Below the pieces are notes generated by a model. It saw nothing but the letters and a program-made list of their open reading frames with translations. It had not been told where the DNA came from and did not search any database. Positions 32,456 through 44,041 of a stretch of 64,000 nt of DNA are shown here, in pieces. Origin of the DNA: Coprinellus micaceus. Taxonomy: Eukaryota; Basidiomycota; Agaricomycetes; Agaricales; Psathyrellaceae. The position numbers were made by a program, and so were the translations under genes. The stretch covers positions 3,906,001 to 3,970,000 of the forward strand of contig OX596336.1 in assembly GCA_951394405.1 (NCBI GenBank), given 5' to 3'. The first letter of the stretch is position 1. Every line of letters begins with the position of its first letter.

Positions 32456-34103
32456 GATAAGGATACAGCCCAGATCCTTCATATACTCCTTGGAATAACA
32501 TACCCACCATCCTGCTTGCCGGTGAACCCACACCTTCAGGGTGAAGGTGAGGCTTTAGCCAAGAGTTCGCCTGCTTTGTCGGCAGAGAAGTGATCTGCCA
32601 AATTTCCCCTTCGCTTTGCCCTGTGCCAAAGCCATCTTCATTTCAGAGAGCGGGAGGGCGTCCGTCGAGAGGGTGTGGTTGAAGGGGTTCATCGAGGTGG
32701 TGGTTCATAGTAAAGCGCGCCCCAGAGATTTGGCTGGATGAGAACAAGAAAAACATCGACCTCACAAGCTAAATAGAGGGGTCATGCGGTTGATCTTGCC
32801 TGCTCGAGCTTCAACGAAGGTGGGGACGATAATCAGGCAACGAGAGTGATTCAGAGTGAGGAGCAGGAATAATGAATTCGAAGCGACTACAGACGACGTA
32901 CACAAAATCAAAACGAAGAAGGGATCCATCAGACAAACGCCCAGCTCGCTGGCACGCATCTCAGGGAGTCTCGCGACTGCACCTTCAACGCGCGCCAAAC
33001 GTCCTCGAGACCCACAAGGGGACCATGTTCTCAGTTAACCGAGCGGGCGCCATCCTCATCGCATGGACCTGAAAATGTGGCATTTGTAAAAATGCGAGAC
33101 TCGGTCAGTTTCTGTAAACAGATCCTGTTCGAGTATGTTCTAAGGAAACCAAGGAAGCCTGCCGCCCTCTTTATATAGGGTTTTTGTCGTGGCCCGTGCG
33201 CAGGAACCCAGCGAAATTGATGCGAAGCACGTGGACGACGTCGGCCGAAGGATGCCGCGGCAAGCCATCATCACTGTCGCCACCGCCAGGCGTTTAGGGG
33301 GAGGTAGGGCGCCTAAACTGCCCCTTCTCCGTGCATCGTGCAGTCCAACACTCTCGAAGGCTTCTCGAACGTTCTTTCGATCGACGCTGTCCAGGGACCT
33401 CCATCAATGGCGCCTTATCCCCCCTCGCCTAAATCAAACAGGTGTACGATGATGATGGATTGAAGGGCGTCAATGTGATAAGAAGACGCAAAGATGCAAA
33501 AGTGAGGTAGATACACGAGGTGGTGCGGTGGTGGTATACGATAATGCAAAGGATACGGTATAGGTTATAAAGTGCAAGGGAGGTGTAGGATACAACTATA
33601 CAACATGCGGCCGATACACGAGGTCTAAGCACGCTTGGCATGGCGAGCGGGGGGAAGCTGTCTAAGGGTTTTCGTGGGTGGTCGTGTGTGGTGTGAGGAT
33701 GGATAGATGAATAGATACGCAGGGTCCATGTCAGCGTGGCGGAGTGCGAATGCGAAGAAGCGAAGCGGCATAGATAGATAAATGAGTGCCGGAAAGGGCA
33801 GAGCAAGCACGGGGAGCAACGAGCGTAGCACAAAAGGGTCGACATAGATCAGCCACAGGACGAACGAACGGACGTCATAGCGCGGACAGACAGACAGTGG
33901 AGGAAAGGCAGATCTAGAACGGGTTTTGCGAAGGACGAAAAACGAGGCATTGCAGAGAAAACATCTATAGAAGAGAAGGGCCGAAAGCGGAGCACTGAAT
34001 AAAGCAAAAACAAGATGGGATGGTCGGGAGTCAGAACAGAAGTTCTCTCTGGAAACGATCGAGCACGGGCACGCACCTCGGACAAAAAGAACCAAGAGCA
34101 CAC
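32456..34103. other. long intergenic / 3' UTR region
   Basis: Convergent 3' flanks of two F-box genes. Open frames here, such as 160 codons on the minus strand ending at 33625, are low in conserved character and probably fall in the 3' UTR of the gene at 34104. A TTTATATAG stretch near 33170 looks TATA-like, but no gene follows it. Confidence 0.4.
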
Positions 34104-35586
34104 TCAAGACGGAGAATCTGGGGAGTCAACGTCGGGGGAGTCGTCCCTGAGATATCGCCAGGTAACCTTGGGTGCGATGTCGCCGAGTCTCTGAGCTGCC
34201 ATCATGCTGTAGCCTCGAGCATCGATTCCGTGGTGGACCAGCTGTACCTTCACCCGAGTGATTCCACCGAACTTGGGGTCCGAAAGCTTGGTCCCTAGCC
34301 GTGCCCATCTATCGTAATTAAATCGGCTAACCGGGGGAGGGGGGAAGAGTTGGGTGGCGTTCCGTGGGTGGGTGATATAGAGCGACAGGCTGAGCTCCTC
34401 GACCTGGTTATCTTCCGGCACAGTATCCAGCGTCTCGCATATCCAGGGGATACTGCTATAATAGAGTTCGGTGTAGAAGATGCCAAAGCTAAGGCTCAAG
34501 CTGCGAAGGCCGGTACTATGATTGAGACCGACGGACTCTTGCGGAGTATAACCTAAAAAGATCGGGTAGAGTAGCAGAAGGGCGGAAGAAGTGCGTGAGT
34601 GGAGGTGCGGGTGGGGCTGGACCCTGGATGGGCGAGGGTGGGGCGAGACTGTGACACTTACTAAGGTTGACCTCGAGGCGTTCAAGCGATGCCCCGATCA
34701 TGCTGGTCAGGAGGGAGACAGAGTCGTCGTCGCGCGACTCGACGACGTGCAGGGTCTTGAGCTGCTGCAGATCAAAGATGGATTCAGGTCGGCAGAGCCA
34801 CTCGATCATCTTCATGTCCTTCGTGAACGTGTTCGAGACTGTCAGTTTCTCAAGTGCGAGCCGAGAAGAAGGGGGCTGGGGGATGTCAGCGGTGCCCCAG
34901 ATGCCGTCGGAGATGTCGAGAAGCGAGATAGATGTCAGAGAGTGTGAGGCGGTAGCGAATATGTCGTTGAATAGGGGGTGATTGACGTCGAGGACCCAGC
35001 CGTCGATAAGGAGGTGCGTCATGGTCGGGCGGTGGAGGATGGTCCTGATTGAGTTCTTGAGATGGTTGGAGAGACGACTCCACTTGACCCTGTAGTCAGA
35101 AAAGCGGGCTCCGTAGAGCCGAAGGGATTCAGGGCGCGGAAGAAGTTCGAGGATGTCGGCCATGAGGTTGGCGGCGAGTTTTCTGTCAGGGGGCCAAGAT
35201 GCAAGGTCCGGGAAGTGGACAGTGATTTCGCGCACGCCTGCGCGGATGTTGGGGGACTGGAGCATGAACTGCTGGAACTCGATGGACTGGGAGAGGTCCT
35301 CTGTCGCGAGAACGATGCTACGGAAGAGCCGAGGCTGGCTGAGCACGCGCCATTTCTGGCAGACGAGGGTGCATGTCTTGATGGATTCTGGCTCGGTGTC
35401 GAGGAGGTCGAAGACGTGGTCGATGACCTCTGCTGGCAGCACGTCGATGGAGACTACTCGCTCCGTTTTCTCTGGCACACCCTCGGTGTACACGGCTGGA
35501 AGCCTGAAATTGAAGAGCCTGGCTGCCGACACGGGGCTGTACGTGCGAGCGACGAGGTCCCTCCATGTCTGCCTGATGCGCAACAT
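34104..35586 (-). CDS. F-box protein, divergent (type C), two exons
   Basis: Exon 1 (34662-35586) and exon 2 (34104-34552), separated by a 109-nt GTAAGT..TTTTTAG intron, give 457 residues. The F-box-like domain lies at about 45-92 (IDVLPAEVIDHVFDLLD, TCTLVCQKWRVLSQPRLF), a layout common in basidiomycete F-box proteins of the DVLPAEVIDHIF kind. LRR-like or irregular repeats follow (LEKLTVSN, LKTLHVVE, LERLEVNL). The C-terminus is LRDDSPDVDSPDSPS. It lacks the coiled coil and LLTTN motif of type A, so it is a distant relative. It shares a 251-bp divergent promoter region with the RBR ligase gene. Confidence 0.85.
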
Positions 35587-35837
35587 CTGCCGGGGCCGTT
35601 GGTGTGAGCTGTGACTCGGAATGGCTGTACTCGACGACGACGTACCTCGAGACGTGTATTTTTGTCGGGGACACTGCCCACCACTGGAACGAGGAGGCGA
35701 GAGTGACGACGAGTGACTTTATATCAGTCCCCGGATCACGTGTGTGACAGCATCCTTTATAGCATCCTGAGCAGCCTCAATCGAGGTCTTACCCCAACCC
35801 TCCCGAGCTCATCGATCTTGACGACGACCACCCAGCC
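35587..35837. promoter_or_regulatory. bidirectional promoter region with two TATA-like sites
   Basis: This short gap separates two divergent start codons. TATAAAG reads on the minus strand at 35717-35723, about 130 bp before the F-box start. TTTATAG on the plus strand near 35756 lies about 80 bp before the RBR ligase start. TATA assignments rest on sequence match only. Confidence 0.5.
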
Positions 35838-37993
35838 ATGTCCTCCGACTACGAGTACTCCGACGAAGACTACTACGACGATGAGGACATGATCGACGGC
35901 ACCCAGGATGACGACGAAAGTGAGCCTCTTTGCCCCGCTGACAACGCCCGACCTGCTGACCTGATCACCCTCCCCCAGTCTCCGACGACGACATGGACAT
36001 CGCCGATGACATCAAGTCGGCAGCCAAGGGGAAGCTCAAGTCGTACGAGGTTGACTACGACTCCCTCAGCCAGTCCGAGGTCGAGAAGCAAATCCGGGAC
36101 GATACCGAGCACATCTGTGGCATTCTGGGCGTCGATGTGCGTAACACCCTCGTTCTCTTTCATGGGCTGGGATACTGACGAGCGCATAGTTGAGCACGGC
36201 ACAGCTCCTGCTACGACACCTGAAATGGAACAAAGAGCGGCTTATCGAGGCGTACATGGACAACCCCTCCAAGGTCCTCGTTGACGCCGGCGTGGCGCTC
36301 ACGGAGTCACAGTCCCAGACCCAAGCTGCCCCCATCCGAACCCAGTCTTCCTCCTCCTCCTCCGGGTCCAACAGTCGCCGCCCAACGCGCAGCTCATCGA
36401 AGCTGATTTCATCGTTATCATCGACCTCACGATCGTCCCGATCCAGCCCCACCTCTCCCACCACCTCCTACTCCATCCCCAAACCCCTCAAGGCCTCCAA
36501 ATCCATCGAACACTTCCTCTGCCCCATCTGCTTTGACGACGACCCCGCCCTGCGCACCCTCTCCCTCGACTGCGAGCACACCTACTGCTCGGGGTGCTGG
36601 ACCGCCTACGTAGTGTCCAAGGTGCGGGACGAAGGGGAGCACTGCGTACGCTGCATGGAAGAGAAGTGCCAACTCGTCGCCCCGGATAACTTTATCCAAT
36701 CCGTCCTCGTCCCCGCGCCAGGAGCCCCCGTCGGCGACGCAACAGAGGAGGCGGAGAACGCCAAGGTGTGGTCCCGATTCCAAGAACTCCTAATCCGATA
36801 TTTTGTCTCGTGCAACCGCGACCTCAAGTTCTGTCCGTACCCCTCGTGCACGAACACAGTGTCCTGCCCATCAGCAGCATCGAAGCTTAGCTTGACATCT
36901 GTCGTTCCCATAGTGTCGTGTGGGGCCCGGGGTATTGGCGGCCAGGAGGACCTAAGCCAGAGTCAGGCACGGCTTGGAGCGCTCCAGGGCAAGGAACACA
37001 AGTTCTGCTTCGGTTGCCCCATTGAGAGCGACCACCGGCCAGTGATTTGCGCTGTGGCGAAGATGTGGATGAAGAAGTGCAGGGACGACAGCGAGACGGC
37101 GAATTGGATCAAGAGCAATACGAAGGAGTGCACTAATTGCCAGAGTACGATTGAGAAGAACGGAGGATGCAAGTGCGTATAGCCTGTTTAACTGCATCTA
37201 TATATTAACGGGGTTTATTGACGATCGTGTGCTTAGCCATATGACGTGCAAGAAGTGCAAGCACGAGTTCTGTTGGGTGTGTATGGGTCCTTGGAGCGAG
37301 CACGGCACCCAGTGGTACTCGTGTAATCGATACGACGAGAAGGCTGGCCAAGAAGCTCGCGATTCTCAAAGCCGGAGCCGTGCATCCCTCGAGCGATACC
37401 TCCACGTGCGTTCCACTCCTGAGAACTCCTTACATTCTTACTGACACCCAGCGCAGTACTACAACCGTTGGGCTAACCACGAGCAATCCGCGAAGCTCTC
37501 CCTGGACCTGTACGCCAAGACAGAGAAGAAGATGGAGGAAATGCAGATCACGTCCGCACTAACCTGGATTGAAGTCCAGTTCATGAAGAAGGCTGTTGAG
37601 GAGCTCGACAAGTGCCGTCAGACCTTGAAGTGGACCTACGCTATGGCTTATTACCTTGTGAAGGGTAACGAGAAGGAGTTGTTCGAGGACAACCAGAGGT
37701 GCGTCTCCTCTCCCTAGCTTACTTTCTGCCCGTCACTAAACATGCCTCTTTCTCCACCGCTTAGGGATCTCGAGCAAGCCGTCGAGCAGCTCTCCGAGCT
37801 CATCGAGTCCCCCATCGAACCCGAGAACATCCCTACGCTCCGACAACAGGTAACGAACAAGACGGTGTACGTCGCGAAGCGAAACGAGATCGTGTTGGAG
37901 GATACCGCCAACGGGTTCTTGGACGGTCGGTGGAAGTGGAACGCCAGCGTTGATGGATTCGACGACCCTGAACCTAGCCTTGTCGCCTTTTAG
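35838..37993 (+). CDS. RBR (Ariadne-type) E3 ubiquitin ligase
   Basis: RBR ligases take ubiquitin from an E2 onto a catalytic cysteine and then transfer it to substrate; Ariadne members often act with neddylated Cullin-RING complexes. Six exons (35838-35919, 35979-36136, 36190-37172, 37237-37405, 37457-37698, 37765-37993) join in phase to 620 residues. Features in order: acidic N-terminus, UBA-like segment, serine-rich linker, RING1 from about residue 191 ([18 protein letters not shown]), IBR ([20 protein letters not shown]) and RING2/Rcat ([19 protein letters not shown]), with the likely catalytic Cys near 407. The helical Ariadne domain ([14 protein letters not shown] onward) follows. The second junction falls inside the UBA-like part. 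The IBR holds an insert of about 20 residues ([20 protein letters not shown]). Confidence 0.95.
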
Positions 37994-38652
37994 ATTTGTT
38001 TCGGTGCTGCTTGTTATCATCGCTATCGCTATTTCCTTCCCTCCTTCATCGACTCTACATATCCCGTTTGCCGACCCACGTTGTCCTGAACCCTTCGCGT
38101 CTCGTCGACTCCTTTACTTCGTCCCCAGTGAGAGCCGCTGGACAGGCTAGATTTGAAGGTTTTCCTGTTGTGTTTTTCTTCGATTGCGATTACTGCATGA
38201 ACTGAACCGGCTTACTACTACCCCCTCCATCGTAATTCGCTTGTACCCCCTCACCGAACCGTAACATATTCCACCCTATGCATGTATCTATACGCTCGTT
38301 CCCCTCGTCTACATTCAACGCTTGCCCACACCACTCACCCTTGGCCAGCGTTCTCCTGTAGGTCAGGAACCAGGCACTCGGAACCTCGGTGCGTCTCCCG
38401 ACCTATACTTAGGCGCTGTGATCGACGACGCCCGCCAATGCTCGACGCAGCGTCCCAGTCGACGTTTATTCGATCGCTTAGCAGAGAAATTGTATGGCGG
38501 GGCTCGCACCGAGGGTCCGAGCATCGAGCGGGAGATCGAAGGCTGCTGAGGGGTATATAAGAGTCGACGATGTCGACAGCTGGGGCCCAACTTGTTTCTT
38601 TCCTTCCCCTCTCATCCTTCCCCTCCCCGCCACATTCCTTTGGCCCTCCAAA
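37994..38652 (+). promoter_or_regulatory. intergenic region with TATA box of the Rds1-like gene
   Basis: The first part is the 3' flank of the RBR ligase gene. A strong TATATAA (38554-38560) lies 93 bp before the next start codon and is followed by a CT-rich leader ending CCAAAATGAAG. This is the clearest core promoter in the window and suits a well-expressed secreted protein. Confidence 0.65.
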
Positions 38653-39806
38653 ATGAAGTTCGTCGCTTCCGCTACACTCTTACTCGCTGCGCTGGCTCCT
38701 CTGGGCCTCGCCACGCCCGTCGAGCCGAAGCATCGCATAAACGGTGAGCGTCGCCTTCCCTCTCTGCCTTCCCCATTATTATCATTCAACTCATCATCCC
38801 CGTCGTCGCTGAAGACATCGCGATCCTCAACTACGCGCTGACCCTCGAACACCTCGAGTACGCGTTCTACTCTGGTGCCCTCGCGCAGTTCGATACCGCC
38901 GCCTTTTTCGAGGCGGGGTATTCGCTGAGGGATCGGGAGAGGTTTGTGGAGGCGATGAAGCATGAGGCGGCGTATGTCGCGGTGCTTGAGGGGTCTTTGG
39001 GGAGTAAGGCGACGAAACCGTGTAGCTATGAGTTGTAGGTGTTTTCGTTCATGGCGGGGTGCCGTACTACTTGATGCTAACCCTGTTTGTGGTAGCCCGT
39101 ATACGGACGTTAGCTCGTTCGTCGCGTTGAGCCAGGCATTGGAAGGTGTCGGTGAGCGTGATTTGGCCGCATATACCCAAAATTTCAGCAGCTGATGGTC
39201 TTTAAGGCGTGTGTGGGTATATTGGCGCTGCAGCCTACCTTGGAAGCAAGAACTCCCTCGCTGCTGTTACAAGCGCCCTGAGCACAGAGGTCCGCCATTC
39301 GGCTTTGGTCTCCGCCGCCCTGGGTGGCAAAATGCCTTGGGGAGGTGTATTGGATGTAAGTCGCTTGTGTTAGGTCACTGCTCGAGCGTCTACTCACACC
39401 GCTATCATAGACTGCCTTGGGTTTAACCCATACCTTCACCCTCGCCGCTTCGATGATCTCATCCTGCCCCTCCTCCAACCCCACCGTTCCCATCAAACCT
39501 TTCCCCACTCTCTGCCTGGGCTCGGAGCTAGATGGAACTATCGCCGCCGGGCTCTCCGCGACGGTTGACTTTGTCTCGTCGGATCCCCGTTCACAGGGCC
39601 AGATCTACGTCGCGTTCTTTTATGGATTGAACGTCGAGTACGCTGAGATAGAGGACGGGTGTGTCGTTATCCCTGCGAGTCTTGCGGGGTGCGATCAGGT
39701 TTATGCGGTCGTTACGACGGTGAAGGGGAGGGCGGATGATCGTACGATCCTTGCGGGGCCTGCGGTTGTGAGCCTTGAGGGTTATACGGGTTTGAACTTG
39801 GTTTGA
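38653..39806 (+). CDS. Rds1-like secreted ferritin-fold protein
   Basis: Five exons (38653-38743, 38815-39034, 39096-39151, 39207-39355, 39411-39806) join in phase to 303 residues. A signal peptide is obvious (MKFVASATLLLAALAPLGLA, cleavage near ATP). The body is a ferritin-like four-helix fold (ILNYALTLEHLEYAFYSGAL, MKHEAAYVAVLEGSLG, FVALSQALEGVG, AAAYLGSKNSLAAVTSAL, TEVRHSALVSAALGG), as in fungal Rds1 and plant desiccation-related PCC13-62 proteins. Rds1-type genes are linked to stress and starvation responses; the molecular function is uncertain. The glutamate and histidine residues that could bind metal (LEHLEY, KHEAAY, VRHSA) are present. Five short introns in a small gene are typical of basidiomycetes. 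Confidence 0.9.
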
Positions 39807-40256
39807 GTTTCGGTTGATCAAAAGCTTTGGGAGTTTTGCTGTACTTGTACGTTGTATACCCGGTTGTGTTTGTTTGTTCTGTTTCTGGGTTTTAGGGTTG
39901 TGTTTATGGATGGTTTTCGGTTTATTCATTGTAGATTTCTTGTACGACGATTGCGATAGATGGCGTTTGGCGTTCCTCCCGGCCTGTACAATGTGGCTCG
40001 CCATTTATAGACGCTCGCAGAATTTCGAGACGTTAGCGGGCCTCGGCACGGAGGTGGCACTCGATCCATAACACGGAGAACCGCGTCGTATTCCGAAGCC
40101 CTTGCCAGGGTCCCGTTGGGCGCTTATTCGCCATTGATGGCGGGAGAAACCGGTCGGAGTTTGAACTCCAAACATCAACTCCACACATCGTTGAAAAAGG
40201 CTTGCTTCATTCTCGACCTATTCGCACCATCCTTTCCTTTCCCTGAAAACACGACC
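39807..40256. other. intergenic region
   Basis: 3' flank of the Rds1-like gene and 5' flank of an F-box pseudogene. One GGGCGCTTA copy lies at 40118-40126. No other feature is seen. Confidence 0.45.
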
Positions 40257-41520
40257 ATGGACAGCCATCGAATTCTGACCCCGATGACGGGCAATATCAC
40301 ATTGAAATCCTACATTCCTTCATCAAGAAATCAGCACTCGAGAACAATCCATTGAGACCCTACTCTCAGAATGCGAGACGTTCAAGGCCCTCTGCGACGG
40401 CAGGTCATTCCGCCAGAAATTCTAAGGGAGATATTCTATTATGCTCTCTAAACAGAGCCCCAACCTGGCCATGATCACACCATCGATGAGCAGTTGCGCG
40501 ACATCTGCCTTGCGTGCAAGGTTTGGCGTCGCGCGGTGTTGGCTACGCCTCAGGCCTCAGTTGTGGTGTACCATCGAAGGCTTCCCGCTCGACGCACGTG
40601 TTCGCAGTGACTTTGATAGAGCTAGGGCTGGTTCGAGCGTGCAGGTCCGCTACCCAAGACACTTGAACTCTACGAGAGATCATGGAATCGAGCTGACACT
40701 CGAGGAAGAGGGTTCGATAAAGTGCCCTCTCAGCAGTTCTCGTTTGACCAATTTCCTAACACAGGGGGTACCCCTCCCTTATCCTCGAACGTAACGACCC
40801 TTGGCCCACCGCTTTGCGCCCAAGCGTGCACGAGCCTTGAGGTATTCACCATCGATATTTGTAATGAGGACGCCGATTGGAGTACAGGGGGGGCACTGGG
40901 CGGGAGATTCTACGCAGACAGCCTATACACTTCCCCTCCTCCATACGCTCCGGCTCCGACGGTTCTTGGATCGGCATTCGACCGCCACAGTCCTTCGATG
41001 GCTCAATACCCCATCTCTTAGAGAACTCGATATAAGCTTTGGACGTCCTATTAGTGATGTCGCGGCTGAAGACGGCAGGCGGTGCGACCCTGGTTTTGAA
41101 GAACGTGCATGAGTTTACCTTGAAATCGGGTTGTACAAACACTCTCCGAAGCCGATATTGTCCTTCCTTGGACTACCTTGCAGTCAGTCCTCGGAGCGGT
41201 TGGCTCAGCAACTCATTTAACCTTGGATGGGGTCTCGTCCGACGACCCTTGGCCCGTCTGGCCAAGAACTCCCCTTCCCTCTCTCCAGTCGCTCGAGGTA
41301 CTCAAGGTGGACGATAGGTTCGACTTCTAAACGAAAATTTCCTTCCCCCAGGCGCGGTCTAAAAAGGGCCACTCTCAAGGCGACGCTCTAAGGCACCTCA
41401 AGATGTCGATGTTCCGTAAAACCACCTTCGGTCATCCCAATGGGTGTTCTGGTGCGAAGAGGCTCAGGCGAGATGGCGTGGAAGTCGAGGTTATCCTGGA
41501 AAATCCTGAATATTTCTGGG
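40257..41520 (+). pseudogene. F-box / LRR-like pseudogene (type A), degraded
   Basis: After a start MDSHRILT and an early stop, fragments of the family appear in changing frames: VIPPEILREIFYYAL, QLRDICLACKVWRRAVLATPQ followed by LWCTIEGFPL, a short LRR-like part, and the tail LRRDGVEVEVILENPEYFW. The middle of the LRR region is mostly lost. The IPPEIL spelling places it near the 27634/46179 subgroup. It is shorter than intact paralogues (about 1.26 kb against 1.5 kb), so deletions as well as frameshifts have occurred. Confidence 0.8.
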
Positions 41521-41980
41521 TACGTTGTTTATCTTTGCGGTGCTGACAGGGGGTGTTGTAGTCGACCGCAAACACGAGAACACTAGAATGAAGGTGTATC
41601 GGGGTATATTTAGGTCTTTTCCCATTGCTTCTGCTAATCGGTGACACAAGCCTTTTGCATTCCTGCGGAATATTGTCTAGGAATTTGAAAAGACCGGGTC
41701 CTGCCTGGAAGGACCCTTCTCCATTCGGTTAAAAAGCTCGATACTGGCCTAAGGGACTCGACAACTTCAGTCATTTCTTATAGGATCCCATATCTACCTC
41801 CCAACTACTTTGAGTAGAATGGGCAGCTCAAGGGCCATTAGTGCCAACGCTAACAGACCCCTCTCGACTGGGATTGCGCATTGAAAAGCCTCCCCTTCAT
41901 TGGGCGCTTATCGGGCGCTTGCGAAGCTGAAAATTATTTGCCCTTCCTATCTTGAGTTTTAAATTTGATACCCTCGCAAG
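41521..41980. other. intergenic region
   Basis: Gap between an F-box pseudogene and the second tRNA-Asp. It holds GGGCGCTTA at 41902-41910 and a partial second copy immediately after. Nothing else is seen. Confidence 0.45.
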
Positions 41981-42052
41981 TCTCTGTTAGTATATCGGTT
42001 AGTACACGCGCCTGTCACGCGCGAAAGCTGGGTTCGACTCCCAGACAGAGAG
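41981..42052 (+). tRNA. tRNA-Asp (GTC)
   Basis: 72 nt with a fully paired acceptor stem (TCTCTGT/ACAGAGA), anticodon stem CGCGC/GCGCG, loop CTGTCAC (anticodon GTC), B box GGTTCGACTCC, discriminator G and a TTTT terminator shortly after. It is nearly the same as the copy at 4895, and both are followed by AGTTTTGC. No intron. Confidence 0.96.
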
Positions 42053-42287
42053 TAGTTTTGCCCATACCTCCTGAATCCTATTGTTTTTTGCCCATTTCCA
42101 CGACGGTAACGCGGTTTCGTCATCGTTTCTCGCCGCAATGCCAGTGTGCCACCTGTATGGCGTTCTATGAGTCTTTGATGTTACATCAGGCATGAAGTCA
42201 AGTGCCGCCGTCCAGCGCGTCTTCAAAGTTCATTCTCAAGCTTGATCCCCAACCACCACCATAAAGCCTCTCGAACGTAGCCTCTCG

Positions 42288-43733
42288 ATGAACGCTCCCT
42301 CGCGCCCCTCCAAGCTCACCAAGAAGGTGAAGAAACTCGACCGTCAGATGGCTCAGGTTCAGCGAGAAATGGCTGAGTTGTATGCGACGCTTTGCCCCAT
42401 TCGACGGCTGCCTGCGGAGGTCCTCGGTGATATATTTTATCACGTTCAGCACTACGACGGATGGCTGCTCTTCAACGGCGATGACATTCGGGGCTCACAT
42501 ATATCATCACTTCTTCGGGTTTGCAAAACCTGGCGCGATGCGGCTTACGCAACACACAGGCTTTGGACAGGCCTGCGCATCAAGACACCCTTATCTCCAG
42601 AGAAATACGAACGCATTGCGGCCTGGTTCAGTCGCTCAGGAGTGCTGTCAAAGGAGCTGCGTGTCCATACCTACCAGGATAGTCATGAAGACGGCTCACT
42701 CGTGGACCCCCTTCTGGCAAAACTACTCGTCGAAGGCCCCCAGTTGAGCATTCTGTGGATGGGCTTTGGGGACCCGGCGTCTATTGTAGGGCTGAGAAGG
42801 ATAATGCGCTCTATTCAGAGCGACAAGCGTAGGTGGGCTTGGAATTCTCTCCATACGTTGGAGCTGAGCCTTGCGTGCGGAGGCTGGGACGAGGTCGAGG
42901 GCGATGGCCGAATCGGCTCGGATAGTATGCTCTTCGACCTTCCCCCCGTGAAGACTTTCAAACTCGTCGCGCCTTCTGTTCAGCATGGGGGTGGGATGCC
43001 TGACGGGGTTCTCAGGATCCCCCAAGGGTGGCTCGCTAACCTCACAACGTTCAAGCTCACGTGCGATTGGGACGAAGGCAAGATTGTCGAGGTTTTGCAG
43101 CACCTGCGGAACCTTGAGTACCTCAGGCTGGATTTTGGGAGCCCGATAGGACAGCTCCCCAATACCCGGATGGAGGTACTTCGTAGGATCGGCCCTAATG
43201 GAATACAAATGCCCGGATTGCGAAGAATAAAGGTGGTCGGAGCGACGTCGACGACGGTGGGCATCCCATTGCGGTATATCAACGCGCCGGGTATCGAAGA
43301 GTTGGACTTGGACTTTGGGGATACGAGCGACGAAGGAGGACATGGACTGAGGGAGGGTGTTGTGGAGGGTGCGCGTGTTGCAGATGATATTCAAAGCTTC
43401 GTTCGTGGGTCGGGGTGTCAGTCTTCCCTGAAGAAGCTGAGGATATCCCGAATCAGCTTTGGCGCAGAACACTTGGGGCTCATTCTCGAGTGCCTGTCGG
43501 GAGCGACGCATATCACTCTGGACGACGTCCTCGAGTCATCCGATATTTTCCATCTCCTCAGCGCGGCACCTCACCGACGGATCCTCCCTCGTCTGAGGAC
43601 TCTCGAGCTTCTCTGCGTGCAGTCACCCCCGTGCTTCAGTCCCGAAGACCTGGAGGAATGGGTTCAAAATCGGAAGGGGCTAATGAACGACGATGGAGAA
43701 CAATTGGGCGAGCTGAAAGTAATCCTTTCCTAG
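42288..43733 (+). CDS. F-box / LRR-like protein (type A)
   Basis: Single exon, 481 residues. A lysine-rich coiled coil at about 8-32 (KLTKKVKKLDRQMAQVQREM) comes before the F-box-like domain at about 36-95 (LCPIRRLPAEVLGDIFYHV, SLLRVCKTWRDAAYATHRLW). The LRR-like region contains LANLTTFKLTCDWDEGKI, close to the DFTLICDWGADKILPVL segment of the gene at 2937. Intact; probable SCF receptor of unknown target. Its start lies 235 bp after a tRNA-Asp on the same strand, as for the gene at 5187. Confidence 0.9.
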   Translation: MNAPSRPSKLTKKVKKLDRQMAQVQREMAELYATLCPIRRLPAEVLGDIFYHVQHYDGWLLFNGDDIRGSHISSLLRVCKTWRDAAYATHRLWTGLRIKTPLSPEKYERIAAWFSRSGVLSKELRVHTYQDSHEDGSLVDPLLAKLLVEGPQLSILWMGFGDPASIVGLRRIMRSIQSDKRRWAWNSLHTLELSLACGGWDEVEGDGRIGSDSMLFDLPPVKTFKLVAPSVQHGGGMPDGVLRIPQGWLANLTTFKLTCDWDEGKIVEVLQHLRNLEYLRLDFGSPIGQLPNTRMEVLRRIGPNGIQMPGLRRIKVVGATSTTVGIPLRYINAPGIEELDLDFGDTSDEGGHGLREGVVEGARVADDIQSFVRGSGCQSSLKKLRISRISFGAEHLGLILECLSGATHITLDDVLESSDIFHLLSAAPHRRILPRLRTLELLCVQSPPCFSPEDLEEWVQNRKGLMNDDGEQLGELKVILS

Positions 43734-44041
43734 AGGTGGGCGGAGAAGAAGAGTTTTTAGAATACAATGTTTGTACCGACGGCGGAGTTGTCATCTTGTA
43801 CTGTGATATTGGTATATTCTCCTGGCAGGTTCCATCAGAGTTAAGTAGACACCTTTTCGCTCGGATTCATGTATTACCCCCTCTCATAGAAGGCCGTCAC
43901 CTGCTAGAGCAGGCTCGTAGATCTGAGTGGCTGGTAAGTACGCTACCGGTTATCGCTGTTGCCGTTCCGGTTAGCGCCCGTCGATTTGATCGGATTGGCT
44001 TTGTTGCAACTTGTCCACAACCATCACAATCGCCGTTCTGC
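43734..44041. other. intergenic region
   Basis: Gap between two same-strand F-box loci; no feature seen. The long frame running through it (43415-44122) is out of frame with both loci and not conserved. Confidence 0.4.

Noticed and set aside
33625..34107. 160-codon minus-strand frame with hydrophobic stretches
   Set aside because: It lies mostly downstream of the F-box gene stop at 34104, has repetitive Phe/Leu/Ser composition and no conserved motif; more likely 3' UTR.
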